From NCBI GenBank assembly GCA_003229915.1, contig QIGA01000280.1:1-6498 (forward strand): a DNA stretch of 6,498 bases, in the 5' to 3' direction. The translations under genes were made by a program, and so were the position numbers. Below the pieces are notes generated by a model that was not told the origin of the DNA, searched no databases, and saw only the letters and a list, made by a program, of their open reading frames with translations. The first letter of the stretch is position 1, and every line of letters begins with the position of its first letter. Below are positions 1-6,140 of the stretch, in pieces. The stretch comes from Chloroflexota bacterium (lineage in GTDB: Bacteria; Chloroflexota; Dehalococcoidia; SZUA-161).

Positions 1-365
1 AGTTCACGCAGGGGCTGGTGGTAACGGGGATGCGGGACATAGGCACTGGCGTGGGAGCCGCCTGGGGCGTCTACATCGGTTTTGATGTGTATTTCGTGGG
101 CGTCAGCTTTGCCGGTATAACGGTCGCCGCCTTGATTCGACTTCTGAACCTGGAGCAGCTCAGGCCGGTATCCAGAATAGCGGAACTTCTTACCGTCATC
201 GCTCTTATCCTGGCTGCCATCGTCATCCTGGTGGACCTGGGCCAGCCCGGCCGGGGTATTGTCAACCTCTTTCTCTACGCCCGGACCATGTCCCCCTTCT
301 TCGGCACCTTTACTCTAGTCATCGCGGTGGATACTTCTTTGCCAGCCTGGTTTACCTCTATCTAG
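1..365 (+). CDS. nrfD: NrfD/PsrC-type membrane subunit, N-terminal part (5' partial, ends at a frameshift)
   Basis: This is the first visible part of an integral membrane quinone-interacting subunit of a molybdopterin oxidoreductase of the polysulfide/DMSO reductase type. The reading frame is open from base 3, so the true start lies upstream; the GTG at 18 is only an internal codon. Visible residues include LVVTGMRD, a hydrophobic segment with GVYIGFDVYFVG, the charged turn LRPVSRIAE, a second helix and the loop DLGQPGRG. This order is typical of NrfD proteins, where an Arg-Pro-x-x-R-x-A-E turn and a L/D-L-G-x-P loop separate the first helices. In this frame the third helix degenerates after TLVIA and stops at 363-365. 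The missing continuation is found in the -1 frame from 326. The two parts almost certainly form one gene, broken by a single-base loss or a sequencing error. Family membership is firm; the electron acceptor or donor cannot be told. Confidence 0.85.
   Translation, partial: FTQGLVVTGMRDIGTGVGAAWGVYIGFDVYFVGVSFAGITVAALIRLLNLEQLRPVSRIAELLTVIALILAAIVILVDLGQPGRGIVNLFLYARTMSPFFGTFTLVIAVDTSLPAWFTSI
320..330 (+). other. Apparent -1 frameshift junction in the NrfD gene
   Basis: Frame 3 codes for a convincing NrfD helix up to the codons ATC GCG (321-326). Frame 2 continues it from GGT GGA TAC (326-334). Adding one base near 324-326 would restore a single reading frame. The bases here (ATCGCGGTGGATAC) contain no classical slippery heptamer and no long homopolymer, so programmed frameshifting is not supported. 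A real mutation or an assembly error are the two plausible causes. Confidence 0.8.
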
Positions 366-1171
366 CTGGCAGGAAGGATGCCGCGCTCTGCGCCCAGAAG
401 CCGGGCAGGCTGCAATGGTTCTATCGGCTGTGGGCAGCCGGGTATCGGGATACCCCTGAGGAGAGAGAACGGCATAGTCGTACCTCGTGGTGGCTGGCGC
501 TGGCTATCCTGCCCCTCCTGGTCATCGCGCACTCCACCCTGGGCTTTGTCTTCGGCATCCAGGTGGGGCGGCCTGGATGGTTCAGTGCCCTCCAGGCCCC
601 GGGCTTTGTGATCCTGGCCGGTGTCTCCGGGGTCGGGCTCCTCATCATCATCGCTGCCCTGGTAAGGCAGGCGCTGGGGCTCAAGGCGCAGCTCAACATG
701 GAGGTGTTCCGCTGGTTGGGGAACTTCCTCTGGATTCTGACGGCCGTCTATCTGTATTTCCTGGTGGTAGAATTTCTTACCACCACCTACGCCGCTCATC
801 ATCACGAGAGGAGTGTGGCCAGCGCCCTGCTCACTGGAGAGTACGCCTGGCTATTCTGGCTCTCGGTGGGGCTGCTGGCCGTCTCTTTCATCAGCCTCTT
901 CGCGCAGTTTATGACCCGCCGCTACGTCCTGTCCCTTATCGTCTTAGCCGGCGTGCTGGTGAACCTAGCCGCCATTGGCAAGCGCTACCTCATCGTCGTG
1001 ACTTCCCAGACCCACGGCACTATCTTGCCTTACGAAACGGGCACTTACTCCCCCACATGGGTGGAATATAGCATCATCCTGGGACTCATGGGTCTAGGCA
1101 TCCTGCTCTACATTCTCTTTATGAAGGTCTTCCCTATCATGGAAGTTGAGGAAGGCTCCCAGGGAGGTTAA
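326..1171 (+). CDS. nrfD: NrfD/PsrC-type membrane subunit, C-terminal part (after the frameshift)
   Basis: This is the continuation of the same NrfD gene in the -1 frame. From 326 the frame reads GGYFFASLVYLYLAG, which completes the third transmembrane helix, and it stays open to the TAA at 1169-1171. About six more hydrophobic helices follow. The stretch AHSTLGFVFG then RPGWFSALQAPGF (His codon at 530-532) matches the conserved region of the family thought to line the quinone site. Later segments include LYFLVVEFLTTTYAAHH and a final helix ending in MKVFPIMEVEE. With the first part, the visible protein is about 390 residues, a normal family length. As it stands, the fragment has no good start: the first usable in-frame codon is a GTG at 563 with no convincing ribosome site, and it lies past the conserved His. 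An independent short protein is therefore unlikely. In the membrane the subunit would pass electrons between quinone and the iron-sulfur subunit. Confidence 0.85.
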   Translation, partial: GGYFFASLVYLYLAGRKDAALCAQKPGRLQWFYRLWAAGYRDTPEERERHSRTSWWLALAILPLLVIAHSTLGFVFGIQVGRPGWFSALQAPGFVILAGVSGVGLLIIIAALVRQALGLKAQLNMEVFRWLGNFLWILTAVYLYFLVVEFLTTTYAAHHHERSVASALLTGEYAWLFWLSVGLLAVSFISLFAQFMTRRYVLSLIVLAGVLVNLAAIGKRYLIVVTSQTHGTILPYETGTYSPTWVEYSIILGLMGLGILLYILFMKVFPIMEVEEGSQGG

Positions 1172-1173
1172 CT

Positions 1174-1386
1174 ATGCGTAGTCTAATGTTTTTCCTGACT
1201 CTGTTTGTGGGTATAGCCCTGGCGGCAGTGAGCTTTGTTTTCCTGGCCTCCCCCCTGGGCCTCCCTATCGACGAGTCCGCCAGCAACCCTCGCGTTCCCT
1301 TCGCTGCGGGTTTCTTTTTGATAGGGGTAATATTGACCTTTATCGCCCCGGTGGTTTACGAGCTTTTCCCAGATAAGCGGGACTAA
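1174..1386 (+). CDS. Small two-helix membrane protein of unknown function
   Basis: I do not recognise this 70-residue protein. Hydropathy shows two membrane segments, roughly residues 4-25 and 43-63. A short polar loop with PIDESASNPRVPF lies between them, and the charged tail is FPDKRD. The start is well supported: AGGGAGGT at 1161-1168 lies 5 bases before the ATG, and the gene begins 2 bases after the NrfD stop codon, so the two are likely translated together. Its place between the NrfD anchor and the TorD chaperone suggests a small accessory or assembly subunit of the same membrane enzyme. That role is inferred from position only. It is too short and regular to be a degraded larger gene that I can name. 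Base composition matches its neighbours. Confidence 0.75.
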   Translation: MRSLMFFLTLFVGIALAAVSFVFLASPLGLPIDESASNPRVPFAAGFFLIGVILTFIAPVVYELFPDKRD

Positions 1387-1399
1387 AGTTGCCCGATTT

Positions 1400-1405
1400 G
1401 AGGTG
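1400..1405 (+). promoter_or_regulatory. Ribosome binding site that favours the ATG at 1409
   Basis: GAGGTG lies 3 bases before the ATG at 1409, with its GAGG core 5 bases away. The GTG at 1403 is inside this site, so it would have no separate Shine-Dalgarno sequence. This favours ATG 1409 as the chaperone start. The two choices differ by only two residues. Confidence 0.5.
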
Positions 1406-1408
1406 CAT

Positions 1409-2116
1409 ATGGTAAGAACAAGGGAAGGCAAAGTACCGCCAGTGGCGACCCTACAGGGTCGCTCAGAGCTGGCAGGGAGCCGAGCCCGGATATACAGGAC
1501 CTTAAGTATAACCTATGCCAGGCCGGCAGACGAGCACCTAGTGGAGTTGCTTCGCCCCTGGGGTACCCTGGAAACGGAGCTTCCCCAAGGAGCCCTTCCT
1601 GAGATAATGAAGCGCGGGCTGAGAAAGATCTGGATTTGGCTTGAAAGGTGTGGCTCTCAACCATCAGAAGAGCTCCTCACTGCCCTGGTTGCAGAATTCA
1701 CCTGGCTTTTCCGGGGATTGAATCGCTTCCACTCCCCACCTCCACCCTACGAATCTGTATACCTGGATGAGGGGCTTGTTTATGGTGCGTCGACGGAGCG
1801 AGTGATACAGAGGTATCGCCGTTTCCGGCTAAAAGGACAAAACAACGAACCACCCGACCACATCGCCTTGGAACTGGACTTCATGCGTTTCCTTTGTGAA
1901 AGAGAAGCCCTGGCGTGGCAGACTGAAGGGGGGGGGCAGGACTTGCTTAAGGAAGAGGATGCCTTTTTGAGCGAACACCTGGCGAGATGGGCGCCGGCAT
2001 TCTGCGAAAATATCAGGATGTCAGATACCACTGGCTTCTATGACGGCCTGGCTGATGTGACAGAGGGTTGGATTTGTTGCGACCAAATGATTATCGAGGG
2101 CCTGACAGAGCTATGA
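1409..2116 (+). CDS. torD: TorD/DmsD-family molybdoenzyme chaperone
   Basis: This is a cytoplasmic chaperone of the TorD/DmsD/NarJ class, 235 residues. Such proteins bind the Tat signal and core of an immature molybdoenzyme until cofactor is inserted, and so prevent premature export. The family hallmarks are clear: EFTWLFRGLNRF near residues 96-107, the PPPYESVY motif near 111-118, EPPDHIALELDFM near 147-159, and HLARWAPAF near 190-198. The first 25 or so residues are poorly conserved in such proteins and could belong to a later start. A run of nine G residues at 1928-1936 encodes a glycine stretch in a loop, and the frame is correct on both sides. The gene lies 22 bases after the small membrane protein and so belongs to the enzyme operon. 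The specific client is unknown; by position it is the catalytic subunit expected upstream of the window. The symbol denotes the family, not proven TMAO reductase specificity. Confidence 0.88.
   Translation: MVRTREGKVPPVATLQGRSELAGSRARIYRTLSITYARPADEHLVELLRPWGTLETELPQGALPEIMKRGLRKIWIWLERCGSQPSEELLTALVAEFTWLFRGLNRFHSPPPPYESVYLDEGLVYGASTERVIQRYRRFRLKGQNNEPPDHIALELDFMRFLCEREALAWQTEGGGQDLLKEEDAFLSEHLARWAPAFCENIRMSDTTGFYDGLADVTEGWICCDQMIIEGLTEL
1928..1936 (+). repeat. Nine-G homopolymer inside the chaperone gene
   Basis: Nine consecutive G residues lie in the coding sequence and encode part of TEGGGQD. The chaperone motifs are in frame both before and after, so the tract length as read is consistent with an intact gene. 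Tracts of this length are prone to slipped-strand mutation and to sequencing error. Confidence 0.9.
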
Positions 2117-2131
2117 ACACGAATCTTATCT

Positions 2132-2163
2132 GCAAAGCGCCTGTATCTTGATATTGCCTTTGC
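2132..2163 (+). promoter_or_regulatory. Inverted repeat just after the chaperone stop codon
   Basis: GCAAAG (2132-2137) pairs with CTTTGC (2158-2163), and the stem extends by two more pairs past a one-base bulge. The loop is about 15 bases. It begins 16 bases after the chaperone stop. No T-run follows, so it is not a classical intrinsic terminator; it could stabilise an mRNA 3' end or be chance. Confidence 0.25.
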
Positions 2164-2209
2164 TGTTCTGAGTGTAAAGCTATTGTCCTTCTATGAACCT
2201 GGCACACGG

Positions 2210-2226
2210 TGGGCCAAGGTGGCCCA
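2210..2226 (+). promoter_or_regulatory. Perfect GC-rich hairpin upstream of the molybdate transporter
   Basis: TGGGCC (2210-2215) and GGCCCA (2221-2226) form a perfect 6-bp stem around a 5-base loop, AAGGT. No T-tract follows. It lies about 90 bases before the transporter start, where a leader-RNA structure, protein-binding site or factor-dependent terminator could sit. I could not match it to a molybdenum-cofactor riboswitch or a ModE site. Confidence 0.35.
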
Positions 2227-2316
2227 GATCAGGAGGTCGGCGCCGCATTATCTCACCACAGGTAGTGTGTGTTTCCCATAACGGCGCCATCAGCTAGAAG
2301 AACAGAGCAATATCTG

Positions 2317-3585
2317 ATGCGACTCAATTCCTTCAGGTTTAACCTTCAAGAGCTAGGCGGGGCATTAGGTGATCTGGGCACGCTGCTGCCACTGATGGCG
2401 GCGCTGATCCTGATCAATGGGCTGGATGCGACATTAGTCCTGATTCTGGTTGGGCTGTTCTACATCGTGTCCGGCCTGTACTATCGCATCCCGATGCCCG
2501 TTCAACCGCTGAAGGCGGTATCTGCTATCTCAATCTCGCTCGGCCTTTCGGCCAGCGTTATTGGTGCCGCGGGCCTGCTCATGGGCGTAATCTTGCTGAT
2601 CCTATCTGTGACCAATCTCATTGCCGTTGTGGTCAAATTGTTTCCCAAGGCGGTTGTCAGAGGCATCCAGCTCAGCATTGGGCTGATATTACTTAGAAGG
2701 GGGATTGACCTCGCCTTCGGCGACAAGGTCTTCATCAGTGGTGGTCCTAGTTCCCTGGACTTGGGCCAGGTTCCCATAGGGGTGCCTCTTGCCATCATTG
2801 GAGTGGTGATATTTGTTCTTTTCAAGTTCGTCTTGTTCAGACGCAGTCAACGCTTTCCTCCCTCATTGGCTCTGCTCACCTTTGGGCTGGGAGCCGGCGT
2901 TGTGTTCGGCCCCATCCCAGGGATCGGCAAATGGAGCCTTAGTCTCCCCAGCATGGCGCTGCCAAGCGCCGCCGATTTCTGGATTGCCTTCACCGTTTTG
3001 GTCATTCCCCAACTGCCACTGACCCTGGGCAATGCGGTAGTCGGCATCAGGGACACCGCTAAGACTTACTTTAAGGACAAGGCACGACGGGTGAGCCCCA
3101 GGGCGCTCACAGCCACCACGGGTCTGGCTGATATCACTGCTGGCTTGCTTGGCGCCATGCCGGTGTGCCACGGCTCGGGTGGCCTTACTGCCCACTACAA
3201 GCTGGGAGCCAGGACGGGAGGAGCTAACCTGATGATCGGGGGCATATTTCTGGCACTCGGCCTATTTCTGGGCTACACTGCTTTGTCCTTCATATCGTTG
3301 ATCCCACTTGCCGTGCTTGGGGTTATGCTGGCCATAGTCGGGATCTACCACGCCCTCCTGGTTCGCGACATGAAGGCCAAAAGCCAACTGGCAGTAGTCG
3401 GAACAGTTGCTGTTGTCACCATTGCCCTGGGCAACCTAGCGTTTGGCTTCGGCGCTGGCATTCTCTTGTACCACCTATTGAGCTTCCTCCAGCATCGACG
3501 TAGAAGCTATCCAAGCCAGGTATCAGAACCCCTCTATGCCAAAGAAAAAGTCCCATTGAGGTCCAGCACAAGTGAATCAAACTAG
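2317..3585 (+). CDS. MOT1-type molybdate transporter (SulP-related)
   Basis: This is a polytopic membrane transporter, 422 residues from ATG 2317, with about ten or more hydrophobic segments. It carries the signatures of the MOT1 molybdate-transporter family, a relative of SulP sulfate transporters. These are ELGGALGDLGTLLPL at residues 12-26, NGLD at 34-37, PMPVQPLKA at 59-67, PQLPLTLGNAVVG at 231-243 and MPVCHGSGGL at 281-290, followed by YKLGARTGG. There is no STAS domain at the C terminus, which instead ends in a short charged tail; this fits MOT1 rather than classical SulP. A GTG at 2269 would add 16 residues. I prefer 2317 because the conserved region begins about ten residues in, as is usual, although its ribosome site is weak. 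Downstream genes insert molybdenum into the cofactor, so molybdate is the likely substrate; tungstate or sulfate are not excluded by sequence. Confidence 0.87.
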   Translation: MRLNSFRFNLQELGGALGDLGTLLPLMAALILINGLDATLVLILVGLFYIVSGLYYRIPMPVQPLKAVSAISISLGLSASVIGAAGLLMGVILLILSVTNLIAVVVKLFPKAVVRGIQLSIGLILLRRGIDLAFGDKVFISGGPSSLDLGQVPIGVPLAIIGVVIFVLFKFVLFRRSQRFPPSLALLTFGLGAGVVFGPIPGIGKWSLSLPSMALPSAADFWIAFTVLVIPQLPLTLGNAVVGIRDTAKTYFKDKARRVSPRALTATTGLADITAGLLGAMPVCHGSGGLTAHYKLGARTGGANLMIGGIFLALGLFLGYTALSFISLIPLAVLGVMLAIVGIYHALLVRDMKAKSQLAVVGTVAVVTIALGNLAFGFGAGILLYHLLSFLQHRRRSYPSQVSEPLYAKEKVPLRSSTSESN

Positions 3586-3612
3586 CGAGAGAGGCTTAAT
3601 TGGAATACTGCC

Positions 3613-3618
3613 AGGGGA
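3613..3618 (+). promoter_or_regulatory. Ribosome binding site that favours the ATG at 3626 for mobA
   Basis: AGGGGA lies 7 bases before the ATG at 3626. The alternative GTG at 3572 lies inside the end of the transporter gene, with a poorer site. This supports the shorter mobA product. Confidence 0.5.
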
Positions 3619-3625
3619 ATTCGCC

Positions 3626-4270
3626 ATGACATCTATTGTCCTCGCTGGGGGCCGCAGTTCCCGCCTGGGTCGAGAGAAGTCTCGGGAGCTGGTTGGCAGG
3701 GAAAGCTTGATCGCGATCGTGGTCAGTCGCCTCAGTTCGCTCAGCGATGAAATCCTGATCGTGGTCTCACAGAGCCAATCGAATTCATCCTTCCCCTCGT
3801 GCGCTAAAGCCAAAACGGTGGTGGACCTTTACCCCGGAAAGGGCGCTCTGGGAGGCATCTATACCGGTCTGGCGTACTCAAGCAGCTTTCACAATCTGGC
3901 AGTAGCTTGTGACATGCCCTTTCTCAACATCAGCTTGCTTCGCTACATGGTCAGGGTATCACCCGGTTTCGATGTCGTTATGCCCCGGATGGGTGACCAT
4001 AGAGAACCGCTGCATGCGGTTTACACCAGGGACTGCCTGCTCCCAATGGAAAGGCAGCTACGAAAGGGGAATCTCAGGGCCGCCGATTTCCCCGATTCAG
4101 TGAGCACACGGTATGTGGAGAGGAAAGAAATAGGTAGGTTCGACCCCGAATTTTTAAGCTTTTTCAATATCAATACTCAGGTCGATCTGGAGAGAGCCCG
4201 GACGCTAGCATCGCAGGGAACACCACAGGAAACTATGCTGGAGGCCAGCAGGATGGAGGCTGCCACATGA
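3626..4270 (+). CDS. mobA: MobA, molybdenum cofactor guanylyltransferase
   Basis: This cytoplasmic enzyme transfers GMP from GTP to Mo-molybdopterin, giving the guanine dinucleotide cofactor used by DMSO-reductase-family enzymes. It is 214 residues, near the usual length. The nucleotide-binding loop LAGGRSSRLGREK is at residues 6-18, followed by GALGGIYTGL at 73-82, the metal-binding ACDMPFL at 94-100 (Asp 96), EPLHAVY at 127-133 and FFNINTQVDL at 179-188. All are standard MobA motifs in the right order. The start at ATG 3626 places the GTP loop directly at the N terminus, as in the family. A GTG at 3572 would add 18 residues and overlap the transporter gene by 14 bases. The stop overlaps the next gene's start as ATGA, indicating coupled translation. 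The last 20 or so residues are unconserved and contain a Shine-Dalgarno site for that gene. A CTP-using MocA-type enzyme is less likely given the neighbouring MobB domain. Confidence 0.92.
   Translation: MTSIVLAGGRSSRLGREKSRELVGRESLIAIVVSRLSSLSDEILIVVSQSQSNSSFPSCAKAKTVVDLYPGKGALGGIYTGLAYSSSFHNLAVACDMPFLNISLLRYMVRVSPGFDVVMPRMGDHREPLHAVYTRDCLLPMERQLRKGNLRAADFPDSVSTRYVERKEIGRFDPEFLSFFNINTQVDLERARTLASQGTPQETMLEASRMEAAT
4255..4259 (+). promoter_or_regulatory. Ribosome binding site for the MoeA-MobB fusion, inside mobA
   Basis: GGAGG lies 7 bases before the ATG at 4267, within the last codons of mobA. With the 4-base overlap ATGA (4267-4270), this indicates translational coupling. Confidence 0.6.
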
Positions 4271-6075
4271 TTACTGTTGAAGAGGCTCTGGAGAAAGTCC
4301 TGGGCCATTTCGATGTCCTCGAAACCGAGGGGCAGCCCCTTCTGGAAAGCCTGGGGCAGGTTCTGGCCGGGGATGTCTATTCCACTACAGATGTCCCTCC
4401 ACTGGACAATTCAGCTATGGATGGCTTTGCAGTCCAGGCCCAGGGCACCGTGGGCGCTACACCTTCCTCACCCATCATCCTTCGCGTTATCGGCGAGGTG
4501 GCCGCAGGATACCTGGCAACGGAAAAAGTGGTGCCCGGCACTGCTATCCGCATCATGACCGGTGCTCCTATTCCTGGAGGAGCCGATGCCGTCGTTCAGT
4601 TCGAGAATACAGATGAGATGGAGCGTAAGTCGCCAGGCCAGCCATTGACCGAGATCGGGGTCATGCGCCAGGCGGAAAAAGGGTTGAACATAAGACGAGC
4701 GGGAGGAGATATCCCCCGTGGAAGTCTCGCCCTGAGAAGAGGTGCATTGATTCGTCCCCAGGAGATAGGCGTACTCGCCTCCCTCGGGCGCAACGTAATT
4801 CCCGTTTTCCGCCGTCCTGTGGTAGCAATCCTGTCAACGGGCGATGAGCTTATCGATGTCGACAAGCCCCTGACACCGGGCAAGATCTACAGCAGCAATT
4901 CCTACAGCCTCGCCGCTCAGGTCGCTCGCTACGGTGGCATCCCCAGGATACTGGGTATCGCCCGTGATAATATCCAATCGCTGGAGGAGAAGCTGCAGGA
5001 AGCCCGAGACGCTGACCTGCTCATCACCTCAGGAGGGGTATCTGTAGGCGATTACGACGTGGTCAAGGATGTCCTAGCTAATCATGGAGAGGTGACATTC
5101 TGGACAGTACGCATGAAGCCGGGCAAGCCTCTGGCCTTCGGAGTACTGCGAGTGGGTGAAAAGGTTGTTCCCCACCTGGGTCTCCCAGGAAACCCTGTAA
5201 GCTCAATGGTCACCTTCGAGCAATTCGCCCGCCCGGCCATTTTCAAGATGATGGGGAAAAAGAATCTCGACAAGCCCACCATTCAGGCCAAGTCTCAAAG
5301 TTATGTCAGAAACACGGATGGACGCCGTACCTTCACCAGGGTAAGCGTGAGCAGGCAAGGCGGTGAATACTCCGCCCGCCTCGTGGGACCTCAAGGCTCT
5401 GGGATCCTAACCTCCATGACGCTTGCCAACGGCCTCATGATTGTTCCCGAGGATGTGCCCTCCGTCGGGATCGGGGACAATGTCGTGGTGCAGATGCTGG
5501 ATTGGAACGAGGAGACGCAATTAAACAAACAGGCGGAGGAGCAAAAGACTGTTCCTATAGTGTGTGTCGTAGGAAGGAGCGGAGCAGGCAAGACATATGT
5601 TATGGAGAGGTTGGTGGCAGAGCTTAAGCGGCGTGGCTATCGGGTAGCCACTATCAAGCACGATGTCCATGGATTCGATGTCGACAAGCCAGGCAAAGAC
5701 TCCTGGCGGCACGCCCAGGCGGGCAGCGACGCCGTCGTCATCAGCTCGCCCCAAAAGCTCGCCCTGATCAAGCGGGTGGATGATGATTCTCCCCTATCCA
5801 CGCTCTCACGGCTTATCGGCCCCGACTTTGACATTGTCCTCGCCGAAGGCTTCAAGAGAAGCGAAGCCCCCAAGATCGAAGTCCACCGAAGGGAGTTGGC
5901 CGAAGGCTTGCTGTGCGCTGAGGAGGAGCTTTTGGCAATAGCCACCGATGAGCCCCTACGTCTCAAAACCCCTCAGTACTCCCCAGACGACGCAGCGGGG
6001 CTGGCCGATCTCATTGAAGAGAAGCTCATCAACAAGGAAGCGTGGGAGGCCGCTTCCCACTTTGTCAATTCGTAG
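4267..6075 (+). CDS. moeA: MoeA-MobB fusion: molybdopterin molybdotransferase with GTP-binding adaptor domain
   Basis: This is a two-domain cytoplasmic protein of 602 residues. Residues 1 to about 412 are a complete MoeA, which inserts molybdenum from molybdate into adenylylated molybdopterin. Its motifs include DNSAMDGFAV (47-56), MTGAPIPGGAD (97-107), STGDEL (190-195), SGGVSVGDYD (255-264), MKPGKP (283-288) and GLPGNPVS (305-312). After a polar linker of about 15 residues comes a complete MobB-like P-loop domain. It has Walker A GRSGAGKT (436-443), IKHDVHGFDVDKPGKDSW (463-480), AGSDAVV (485-491), and DIVLAEGFKRSEAPKIEVHR (522-541). MobB binds GTP and works with MobA in making the guanine dinucleotide cofactor. 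The fusion joins molybdenum insertion to the next step, and it lies directly after mobA with overlapping codons. Both halves look intact and active. The fusion type is known in other bacteria, so it is not new in itself. Confidence 0.93.
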   Translation: MITVEEALEKVLGHFDVLETEGQPLLESLGQVLAGDVYSTTDVPPLDNSAMDGFAVQAQGTVGATPSSPIILRVIGEVAAGYLATEKVVPGTAIRIMTGAPIPGGADAVVQFENTDEMERKSPGQPLTEIGVMRQAEKGLNIRRAGGDIPRGSLALRRGALIRPQEIGVLASLGRNVIPVFRRPVVAILSTGDELIDVDKPLTPGKIYSSNSYSLAAQVARYGGIPRILGIARDNIQSLEEKLQEARDADLLITSGGVSVGDYDVVKDVLANHGEVTFWTVRMKPGKPLAFGVLRVGEKVVPHLGLPGNPVSSMVTFEQFARPAIFKMMGKKNLDKPTIQAKSQSYVRNTDGRRTFTRVSVSRQGGEYSARLVGPQGSGILTSMTLANGLMIVPEDVPSVGIGDNVVVQMLDWNEETQLNKQAEEQKTVPIVCVVGRSGAGKTYVMERLVAELKRRGYRVATIKHDVHGFDVDKPGKDSWRHAQAGSDAVVISSPQKLALIKRVDDDSPLSTLSRLIGPDFDIVLAEGFKRSEAPKIEVHRRELAEGLLCAEEELLAIATDEPLRLKTPQYSPDDAAGLADLIEEKLINKEAWEAASHFVNS

Positions 6076-6126
6076 CCAATACTGCACGATGCTTTGGACT
6101 AAGGGCAGCTAAATCAGTAAACAACC

Positions 6127-6136
6127 AGGAGGAGGT
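6127..6136 (+). promoter_or_regulatory. Strong ribosome binding site of tatA
   Basis: AGGAGGAGGT directly precedes the ATG at 6141; the first AGGAGG lies 8 bases from it. It is the strongest ribosome site in the window and fixes the tatA start, excluding longer in-frame reading from 6042. Strong translation fits TatA, which is needed in excess over TatC. Confidence 0.75.
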
Positions 6137-6140
6137 CAGC

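Larger units (their letters stand above)
2117..2316. other. Intergenic gap between the chaperone and the molybdate transporter genes
   Basis: This is about 200 bases with no credible gene. It holds two inverted repeats (listed separately) and an 8-base palindrome CGGCGCCG at 2238-2245. An AGGAGG at 2231-2236 has no properly spaced ATG or GTG after it. The transporter frame is closed by a TAG at 2263-2265. TTGATA at 2148-2153 resembles a -35 box, but I find no well-spaced -10 partner, so no promoter is called. A promoter for the cofactor operon is expected here. Confidence 0.5.

Noticed and set aside
320..340. Programmed -1 ribosomal frameshift in the NrfD gene
   Set aside because: No X-XXY-YYZ slippery heptamer is present, and I know of no family precedent for programmed frameshifting in NrfD.
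362..805. 147-residue open frame on the - strand
   Set aside because: It is antisense to the NrfD continuation, rich in Pro, Glu and Gln with no domain pattern, and is best explained as a shadow of the GC-rich membrane gene.
487..1071. 194-residue open frame on the + strand in another frame
   Set aside because: It overlaps the NrfD frame throughout. Its product is an irregular Pro/Arg/Gly-rich sequence, whereas the alternative frame gives clean membrane helices and family motifs.
2148..2160. FNR-type site (TTGAT half)
   Set aside because: Only one half-site is present; the ATCAA partner is missing at the required distance.
2148..2178. Promoter with TTGATA -35 box
   Set aside because: The nearest AT-rich hexamer (TGTAAA at 2173) is 19 bases away and a poor -10 match.
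2231..2247. AGGAGG followed by a possible ATT start
   Set aside because: The ATT is not in frame with the transporter, no ATG, GTG or TTG is well spaced, and the transporter frame is closed by a TAG at 2263.
6042..6140. Longer start for tatA at 6042
   Set aside because: It would overlap the MoeA-MobB end and add an unrelated polar leader, while the ATG at 6141 has a near-ideal ribosome site and a normal TatA N terminus.
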